This document shows positions 56,824-64,000 of a DNA stretch of 64,000 nucleotides, piece by piece. Within the stretch, counting starts at the first letter, position 1, and each line of letters begins with the position of its first letter. Origin of the DNA: Rhypophila decipiens (lineage: Eukaryota > Ascomycota > Sordariomycetes > Sordariales > Naviculisporaceae); contig MU858097.1 in the NCBI GenBank assembly GCA_033297075.1, positions 1-64,000 on the forward strand. Direction: 5' to 3'. The notes under the pieces are model-generated. The model was not told the origin of the DNA. It worked only from the letters and a program-made list of their open reading frames with translations, and searched no databases. A program made the translations under genes and the position numbers.

Positions 56824-59181
56824 ATGGAGTTATCCAGTGCCGTCTTTCGAGACATTCTCAGTCCCCTTTCGGCCTTCAAGAAGATCAGGCCAACGGGGGA
56901 TAACCTTCCCGATGGACGAAAAGTCGAGGTGGGACTGCAAGAGTCTGGCCAAGCCACTCATGCTCTGGACCCGGCCCCCTCACAGCTCGGGACATCAACA
57001 TCTCCGGAGAATACCGGGCCATCGTGTACACCCACACTTGGGTCGCTTTCGGTCGCACAACCAGCTTTGACGAGATACAAATGGACTATCCAAGGCGCCG
57101 ACCCAGACGCCCGGAGGTTCTTCGCCGTGCCCCTGTTCGCACTTGACGCGCCTCCACTGCGGATAGACGTTTATCTTCCTCCGCTCCAAGACTACGGCCC
57201 CCAGGTGAGAGCCATTCTCAGGCCGGAAGAGGCCATATATAGTCCTCGAGATGAGATTCCTGTTCTGGTGGTATCACGATGGCTGGCCGGCATCTTGGAG
57301 CAGTGGTGCACAGCATATGACTCTGGTCACGGGAACGATGGGAAATTCCAGAGAGAGTACGAATCCATGCCCTTTGGCTCAAGGATCCTCGTCGCCATTG
57401 GCGGTTTACCTCCCCCATGTTCCGACTCATCTGGGACGTCGCCCGGAAAGGTGATGGTTGATCATGAGATCTTTCTTGTGCCTGATTATGATGTCGAGCA
57501 AGGGATGTTGACTGTTGATGCGCTGCGACAGATGTGGGAAGACGTTGGGACTAGAGATTCTGGTTCAGTCGACAGCAGCGGGGAGACTCAACTTGTTTGG
57601 CCTGAAGTCATTGACTTGGAGCATCTCTGTCTGAAGAGACAGATCCACGAGGCTATTTCCATTGTCACCATCTCTCACGCCCACGCCAGATCCAAGACGA
57701 ATGAAGAAAATGAATACGTCTTCAAATCCTTGACCCGCGATCAGCGCCATCTCTACAACGAACTCAAGATGCTGCTTTCCATGAAGCCGCATGACAACAT
57801 CATGCCCAGGCCGCGATATATCGTCACCAAAAAAGGCAGATTCGGTGGTCGAAGGGGCGTCTGTGGGTTCGTGCTAGAGTATTTCTCAAAGGGGTCGCTG
57901 AAGAGCTTTTTGCTTGCTCCGAGTCATTCTCCTTTGCCTCCTCTTCCACCAGAGTCTGCTGTCTCGTCCATTTCTGTGCCCTCCTCCACCAATGGACACA
58001 TTCACAATGGAAGTGCTCGGCCTTGTACAGGTACAGGGAGCAGCATATCCTTGAGCCAAAAGGTCCATTGGGCCAAGCAGATCACTCGTGCTCTGATACA
58101 TATTAACACCAATGGCAACGACGACGAAACTAGTCCAACTTCCGGACTCGGGCGGTGGTGCGGGTTTTACCCCGACCTCAAACCAGATAACATTGTCCTG
58201 AGGCTCGTTCTTTCGTCCCAAGATGCCGCAGGTGAAAATGGAGACAAAGAAGCGCCAATGTACGATGCAGTCCTATTAGACCTGGAACAACGAGGCGGGT
58301 GGTTCTCTTGGTCGCCTCCCGAGATAAAATATCTGGAGTATCTCGAGATTTTGCTCAGCACTTCGGCCGACGACTTGAACGATGACGAGTTTGATATTGA
58401 CAAGCTTGAAGATTTGCAGGATGAGGTGGGGCCGTTGCTGAGTGAGTATTACTCGTATTGCTTTGCGTTGTCTTCATCTGAGACAATGGCACGACAGTTC
58501 AAGGAGAACTTGAGCGGAAATGTGTATTTCAACAGCGACGGGGGATTTAGTACGCCATGGCTGGCTTTTCTCGCCAAGCGTAGGAGATCTGATCAAGTCG
58601 AAGAAGCACTTGACCTGGAAAAGGCCCAGGTGTTTATGCTCGGCAAATTGCTGTGGTGTATCTTTGAGGAAGAAGCGCTTATGAGGTGCGGGATTGACCA
58701 TGAGATGTTGTCTGATCTGCCAGATATCAAGAGAAAGAGCAAGGTGTTTCCTCGATTTGAAAACACGCCTGTAGGGGTAAGGGGCATGATTCAGGCTTGT
58801 ACAGCTGGGGCTGAGGAATGGGATGATGATGCGGTGAAAGGCTGGCGTGTTGTGTTAAATGCTGAGGGGAGGTTAGTCCCTCTTTCAACTTCAACTTGTT
58901 CTGCTCTTGATGTCACTGCCGAAGACACGCAGCGGCAAGCGACGGAGTACTGGAAGGGTGAGGCAGAGAAGGCGAGGACTTTTGTTTCGGATGTGGGTGC
59001 GTATGAGAGGCGGAGAAGATCAGCTGGGAATAGTGGGAGTGAGCAAGCGGCGGCTCAGATGCATCATCCCGATAGTCATGATGGAGAGGCACGTGCAAGG
59101 CTCCCCAGGTTGCTGGCCAAGGCACGGTCTCGTCCTACATTGGCAGAGGTATTGGACGAGCTGGAACGGAAACTTGAATAG
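56824..59181 (+). CDS. Kinase-like protein
   Basis: One exon of 785 residues. The N-terminal half is unassigned. A kinase-like domain follows (about 310-540): KSLTRDQRHLYNELKMLLSM, VLEYFSKGSLKSF, the catalytic loop as FYPDLKPDNIVL (HRD replaced by YPD, with Asp, Lys and Asn kept) and LLDLEQRG in place of DFG. I did not find a clear Gly-rich ATP loop. The variants YxDLKxDN and D-x-EQRG recur in a group of fungal kinase-like proteins, so activity is possible but unproven. Confidence 0.7.
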   Translation: MELSSAVFRDILSPLSAFKKIRPTGDNLPDGRKVEVGLQESGQATHALDPAPSQLGTSTSPENTGPSCTPTLGSLSVAQPALTRYKWTIQGADPDARRFFAVPLFALDAPPLRIDVYLPPLQDYGPQVRAILRPEEAIYSPRDEIPVLVVSRWLAGILEQWCTAYDSGHGNDGKFQREYESMPFGSRILVAIGGLPPPCSDSSGTSPGKVMVDHEIFLVPDYDVEQGMLTVDALRQMWEDVGTRDSGSVDSSGETQLVWPEVIDLEHLCLKRQIHEAISIVTISHAHARSKTNEENEYVFKSLTRDQRHLYNELKMLLSMKPHDNIMPRPRYIVTKKGRFGGRRGVCGFVLEYFSKGSLKSFLLAPSHSPLPPLPPESAVSSISVPSSTNGHIHNGSARPCTGTGSSISLSQKVHWAKQITRALIHINTNGNDDETSPTSGLGRWCGFYPDLKPDNIVLRLVLSSQDAAGENGDKEAPMYDAVLLDLEQRGGWFSWSPPEIKYLEYLEILLSTSADDLNDDEFDIDKLEDLQDEVGPLLSEYYSYCFALSSSETMARQFKENLSGNVYFNSDGGFSTPWLAFLAKRRRSDQVEEALDLEKAQVFMLGKLLWCIFEEEALMRCGIDHEMLSDLPDIKRKSKVFPRFENTPVGVRGMIQACTAGAEEWDDDAVKGWRVVLNAEGRLVPLSTSTCSALDVTAEDTQRQATEYWKGEAEKARTFVSDVGAYERRRRSAGNSGSEQAAAQMHHPDSHDGEARARLPRLLAKARSRPTLAEVLDELERKLE

Positions 59182-59284
59182 TCTTTATATTGCCGTCATC
59201 CTTTTAAAAGACCAAGGCTCTGTCAACACTGTCTAGAAAATGTGAGAAATATTAATTAAAAAGGAGCAAAAAAGAAAGTTTTCA

Positions 59285-59390
59285 GGGGCCACCCGGGGAT
59301 TGAACCCGGGACCTCTCGCAAAGCTGTTAACAAGCTTTTGGAACTCGGGTGTGACCCTAAGCGAGAATCATACCACTAGACCAGCGGCCC
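59285..59390 (-). tRNA. tRNA-Pro (anticodon AGG), with intron
   Basis: On the minus strand the acceptor GGGCCGC pairs with GTGGCCC; D arm GTCTAGTGGTATGAT, anticodon stem CTCGC/GCGAG, anticodon AGG at 59358-59356, T arm with TTCAATC. A 34-nt intron (59354-59321) follows position 37. Discriminator base at 59285. Confidence 0.9.
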
Positions 59391-59748
59391 TTGTTGGGAT
59401 TTGTTGTTTTTTCGTGGCTGGAAAGAGTCATTATGCTTGTTGGTGGAACTGGATTATTAGTAAAAGTATATTCTTTGTATGGAGTTGTGGAGTTTATGTG
59501 CGGGCCGCTCGGATGATCGGACCCGAAATAATTTTCTCTCTTTTGAGCTTGGCATATAGGTGTAAAAATGGGGTATGGTAAATCCTATTGTCAGGATTCT
59601 GAATAAACGATAAGAAAGACTTACATTAAACGATCAAAACGAAAGTCATAAGCACATTCAAAGACTAGTAAACAGTAGCAAGTCTCTATATGCTAAAACC
59701 ACACCCTATTTTTACACCCGGGTACTTGGCACTCCCCGAATCTTGTCC
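59391..59748. other. Intergenic stretch
   Basis: About 360 bp between the tRNA gene 5' end and the pyrophosphatase stop; nothing recognised. Confidence 0.4.
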
Positions 59749-61094
59749 TCACTTTTCCACGTCAAGATTGATGCATAGCGAAGCCGGCTGACCCAACAAG
59801 CTCCCCCTAGAGTATCCAAGCTGTGAGCTATCCTTGTCAAGAAACACCCACCCATCAAACACTTCGGGCTCGATCGGTGCGGGCGAGAGGTCCTCCCCGG
59901 GAGGGAGGTCTATCTCGTCCGGGTCAAGCTTTCCGGGCGTGTCTTTGAGGGTTGTGTTTTCACTTTCCCGGTCAGTCAGTCGATCGATGGCATGCATGTT
60001 GTCTAAAGAGACCAGTGATGGCTTACATGGACACATCTCCCTTTTCCGCCCTTCCGGATACGAGTCTCTCCCAAGCATCTGAGCACTCTTTGATGATCTT
60101 GTTGGCGTAGCTGCATGAGCAATGCCAGGCATCAGCAGACCGATCTTGGCCCGAGCAGAGATGGTTCAAGAAAGTCTTTCAAAAGATGAAATCACTCAAC
60201 TTACTTTGCATCCAAAAATCGTCCCCCAAACGCAAACTCATTCGGCTCATTCCCGTCCGGGACTTTATACCACCGGAACCAATCCCTCGTTGCATCCAAC
60301 AAACCGGGAAAATGAAGCTCTACATCGTCGATATCGTCAAGCTTTTCAGCAAGGGGATTGTGAACGTCAATGACGACCACTTTCCAGTCCGTCTCGCCCG
60401 AGTCGACTAGACAGAGGATCCCCAGCGGCTTGACCGTCTTGACTGAGCCGGTTGGGATTATGCTCTTGGGCGAGATCTCGATTGCGTCTAGGGGGTCGTT
60501 GTCCCCTCTAGTGCGGCCTGTCGAACCCGCTGGGTCGTGCATGAAGTGGGAGGGGTCTTCCCATGTCTGCAGTGTTCAGTAATTTAACCTGTTAGTATGG
60601 GTACTCTGGGTCAGTGCGTAGGTAGGTAGGTAGTGCCGACTTACCTGAGGAAGAGCCCCATAGTTCCAGATATACCCCTTGTACGGGAAACAATTCTTGA
60701 CGAAACGCAGTTCCCCGTCTAGTTGGTCTTGAATGATGGGATTCAGGCTTTTGCTTCGTGATATCTGTCACCGGCAAAAAGTCAGTTCAGTTCACGTCCT
60801 GGGCAAAATACTCAAGATAGTCTGCCTGCTTACCTCGAATTTGGCTTGACTCCACCGGGGAATCTCAACCACCATGTTGAGGATCCCTTTCTCCATGTCA
60901 TGGTAGAGGGGTATATCGTGGAACGGGGAGATTGGGACTGAATTCTTGACGATTGGAGAGTCGGTGTCGTTTTTGGTCGTATTCTCCTGCTGCTCAAAGT
61001 AGATGCGGTACTCTGTTGTAAATGGGCGGTTGATCCTGCGGAGGGAGTAGCTCGGCTGGGATAGGCCATGAGAATCGAGTGATGAGGCTGCCAT
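59749..61094 (-). CDS. Inorganic pyrophosphatase
   Basis: Exons 61094-60834, 60764-60645, 60566-60205, 60110-60027 and 59962-59749 join in phase to 346 residues. Landmarks of the family I enzyme: [33 protein letters not shown], the metal signature [11 protein letters not shown] (D-x-D-P-x-D), and DGETDWK-like [12 protein letters not shown]. The longer C-terminal end with [16 protein letters not shown] matches eukaryotic enzymes. It hydrolyses pyrophosphate to phosphate with Mg2+. The start at [10 protein letters not shown] lacks a signal peptide, so cytosolic. It may be a second, diverged paralogue rather than the essential housekeeping copy, judging from the Asn/Thr-rich insert after [13 protein letters not shown]. 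Confidence 0.9.
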
Positions 61095-63781
61095 GATGAT
61101 TTAAGTCATGTGAAGTTGCCTTTGGTTTGACATTAGTTATCAAAGTTGAGGAGTGCGGTTATCGTTGGATCAAGGTCAAAGGGTATCTGTTGTTGCGAGC
61201 ATAATGCTGTTGTTCGTGTCACAGTGCTCATGTTGGGCCTGACGTCATGTTGGGCGTATCTCCCACCCTATTCGCTGGTCAAAAGATCAGACGAGAGTCA
61301 CGGCTGTGAGCACTGCATCACTCAAATTTGACTGATACCGAACTGCTTTGAACACAAGGCCGTAGATCATTTAAAGATCGGCCGTGAACAGGTGCAGACT
61401 GGTAGTCCACAGGAAATATCCGTAGGCCTTGTTCAGTCTCTGTTGCAATGGCAAGTGATGCCCCTTTCTCAGCGTGTACATCCGTAAGAGCTATGTCAGC
61501 TTGTCAGCTTGTCAAGCCATTTTACACTTGATAAACGCGAATAAAGGCACAAGCAGACCTCCTTATCCTGTGTTGTGGATGACTCCGTATTCTGAACTGT
61601 CGAATATAGAGCAAATGAATACCAGGAGCCTTTCTGTATTGGTGGTAATGTAATGAGATACGGATATGCTTTCCTTATTTCCGAGAATTGCGACCCAAAT
61701 ATCATCCGTATCCTTGTTTATTACCCAAGAAATATCTTGATGCTTTGTTTCCCTGAGGCAAAGATGAAATTCTCTCTTTCCAAGTCTGAGGCTTAGCTGC
61801 TTGGGAAAGGAGGGACCTCATTACGGTTATCCAAGGCGTGTTACGTACTTTATTACACGTCTTGGATGTGTTTCAAGCTTAAAGGGGATGCTGTTCGTTA
61901 GTGTCAATTCCAGTTCCTCATCTGAGGCTCGCATCGCATCGTACCACAAGGTCGGGAAGAACGGCCCTACACTAGGCGACTAGCGTAGTGTAGGGTTGAG
62001 AAGAAGAAAAAGTTCTTCCTGGGGCTGAAAAAGACACCGCGATCGAAACCAGAGTTTAGTAACAGCTGGAGGCGGACTCTCGATCAGGTGGTATGGCGGA
62101 TCTTGGCATCTCATAGGGCCCCTACCGAGCGGTGTACCGTAGCATCGATCAGTGATGCCACTGCCAAGTTTTGCGTGGCCGCACAGTCAGTGACTCCTCA
62201 ACAACAGGCCATCATTGCCATGAGATTTTTGGTTGAGCAAGATTACTTCGGTTGATTCTACACTATTGCTGTGGGCGTTGCAAGGTTTCTTGTTATCGAG
62301 GTTGGGGTTCTCTGGCTCGCTGCAGTGGCTCTTTGACTCCCCCTTTTAAGCCACTTCACCATCACACGGAGCACAGGCGTCGCTTCACGCATTCTCAAAC
62401 CGCATTTTCGTGAGCTCGTAAAAGAAGATGGCTGGCTTTTCATGGCCATTGGTCGAAGCAGTTCTGGAAAGCCGTTATCGGTCGATTTCTTCACCATTGT
62501 GACCGGTGAAAAAGTGAGAGACACGCGCTATCCGCCTATGGTGTTGAGGGGCTGAGGAGGTCTTGTTGTGCTCGGACGGTCAGACTTCGCTGTTGAAGGA
62601 CCCCCGGGCCGTGACCGCTGGAGATAACTGGAGATCCTGCTCGATATGGCCTAGTGCTGCCCCGGAGGATGGGACCTATTAAGCTTGCGGCATCTCTTGG
62701 CTATGCGGGGGCCAGGTCCGGGGGTGTTGAAGATCGGTAGTGTGCGTCCGAGCCACACACACATCAGCACATCCTGCCGCATCTTGGTATCTCCGCAGGT
62801 TCTCGACCAACCGATTTAGGGGTATGAGTTCGTGATCCTTCTCTGGTTTGGCCTGTGAGGTGCTGGGTTCTCCATGTGCTACAACTTCTTTGCATTCTCA
62901 TACAGAGAAGCGAGACGAACCACCCGCCCGCTAATGCATGTACGAATTCGCATAAATGTACGGCCTCCTCGACACGGTATTAGTGTCTGGCGAGGTCGCT
63001 AGCGGGTTCGCTTGGTGAATTGCAGAGTCCCAGTGTTCCAGAGATTCTCGAGTCTCGACCGCCTGTCCAACCCGTAGCGATACTGCCGATTAGATTAACC
63101 GGTTTGGCATAGTTGACAGTGTCACGGACACAGCTCGCTCATCTTTCGAGTCCTTCAAGTTCTCGACCTGCTGACGACCCGACATCCTCTTGTTCGGGTC
63201 GGTTACGGCGCAGGACCTCGACCACTGGTAACAGATATTGCTCAGCACCGTCCGTGCCAAACCATGTCAGGTAAGAGCTTGAAGAACGGGAGGCTCGTGC
63301 CCCAGCTCTCTTGCAGACTTGCAGTAAGGAGCTGGCGAATCAGTGGTTGCCCACTTTCCGTCCCGTCTCTTAGTGTGGTCTTGACCCCAGGTCCAAGCGA
63401 TCGTCAACCAGGTTTTCCTGTTGGGAGTCTTTTTCTTGACCTGCAGGGCTGTCCCCACATCCCCTGTTTCCTACCCCAGGTTGACAAGGAGGCAGGAACT
63501 AGAAAGAGGATGCTGTGCCCTCCCCAGTGCCACGGTTCAAGTGTGGTCCCTTTCTTTTCTTTTGTTTGTTTCTTGGACTGGTTTCGATAGGGGCCAGGAC
63601 GGCAACGACAACGACAACGACAACGACAAAAGACCCTTCACCGCTCCGTCACATCAATGCTCCCATGTTGGCTACTATGAGTAACTAACACAAACAAACC
63701 TTCTTCCCTACTCACCCGGAATCCGAACGACATCAACAAAGGAGACGACGAAAAGGAGGAGAAATCAGACAAGCATCCAAA
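61095..63781. other. Long intergenic region
   Basis: 2.7 kb without a supported gene; short frames in several phases and an AACGAC microsatellite near 63603-63627. Possibly transposon-derived in part, but no transposase likeness is seen. Confidence 0.4.
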
Positions 63782-64000
63782 ATGGACGGCCCCCCACCGC
63801 CCCTCACGCCCGAACAACTCGCCCTCCTCCCACACGACGACCGCGGCCCAGCCTTAGTAGCATCAGCATGGACAATGACCGTCTTCGCCTCGACCTTCCT
63901 CGCGCTCCGGGTATGGTGCAAAGTCTGGCTCGGCGGCCGCGGGTTATGGTGGGACGACTGGATCCTCATCGCCTCGTGGGTTGTCCTCGTCATTGACGCC
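63782..64000 (+). CDS. Rhodopsin-domain (PTH11/SAT4-like) membrane protein, partial
   Basis: From ATG 63782 the frame runs out of the window after 73 residues. LVASAWTMTVFASTFLALRVW is a first membrane segment, followed by GGRGLWWDDWILIASWVVLVIDA, the WDD...W pattern typical of fungal rhodopsin-domain (formerly PTH11-like) proteins. The remainder lies outside the window. Confidence 0.8.
   Translation, partial: MDGPPPPLTPEQLALLPHDDRGPALVASAWTMTVFASTFLALRVWCKVWLGGRGLWWDDWILIASWVVLVIDA

Noticed and set aside
62258..62524. Minus-strand frame rich in basic residues, possibly transposase-like
   Set aside because: Starts at GTG and shows no catalytic motif; too short to support.

Overview
The window is nuclear DNA of a filamentous ascomycete (Pezizomycotina). 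Genes carry short introns of about 45-140 nt with GT-AG ends and CTAAC/CTGAC-type branch sites, tRNA genes contain introns, and the gene families are typical of such fungi (UstYa/DUF3328 proteins, GFA proteins, LysM proteins, F-box/ankyrin proteins, Zn2Cys6 regulator, TauD-type dioxygenase, PTH11/rhodopsin-domain protein). Species cannot be read from the sequence. All exon models below were spliced by hand and checked for reading phase; none is supported by RNA data.

Layout. 1-3800: no convincing gene; short tandem and inverted repeats that look like decayed mobile DNA. 3824-11107: a compact block with a nitroreductase, four UstYa-like membrane proteins and a secreted precursor made of four near-identical Kex2-bounded units, which I read as an uncharacterised fungal RiPP (dikaritin-like) gene cluster. 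12162-14990: a two-domain GFA protein and an aldo/keto reductase gene with an in-frame stop; membership in the cluster is open. 15163-21664: housekeeping-like genes (DnaJC28-domain protein, SNF2 helicase) and an ankyrin-like protein. 21915-25480: tRNA-Ala, a small secreted protein and a cytochrome P450. 26597-41155: an intact F-box/ankyrin gene and a frameshifted paralogue, a LysM protein gene, a small secreted protein, ArsH, a 5'-truncated DUF3433 remnant and a frameshifted unknown gene. 42657-54874: F-box protein, GNAT acetyltransferase, a small three-exon gene, a Zn2Cys6 regulator and a TauD-type dioxygenase. 56824-64000: kinase-like protein, tRNA-Pro, inorganic pyrophosphatase and the start of a rhodopsin-domain membrane protein.

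How the main system would work (inference from ustiloxin-type pathways): the precursor enters the secretory path, Kex2-type protease cuts after Lys-Arg, and the membrane-anchored UstYa-like proteins, with their HxxHC copper/iron-type motifs facing the lumen, oxidise and cross-link the repeated core. The repeated core has one aromatic residue, Trp, and no Tyr, unlike the Tyr-based ustiloxin and asperipin cores, so any cross-link chemistry is likely to differ. The four UstYa-like genes lie in mirror symmetry (type 1 minus, type 2 plus, type 2 minus, type 1 plus), which suggests an inverted duplication of a two-gene module.
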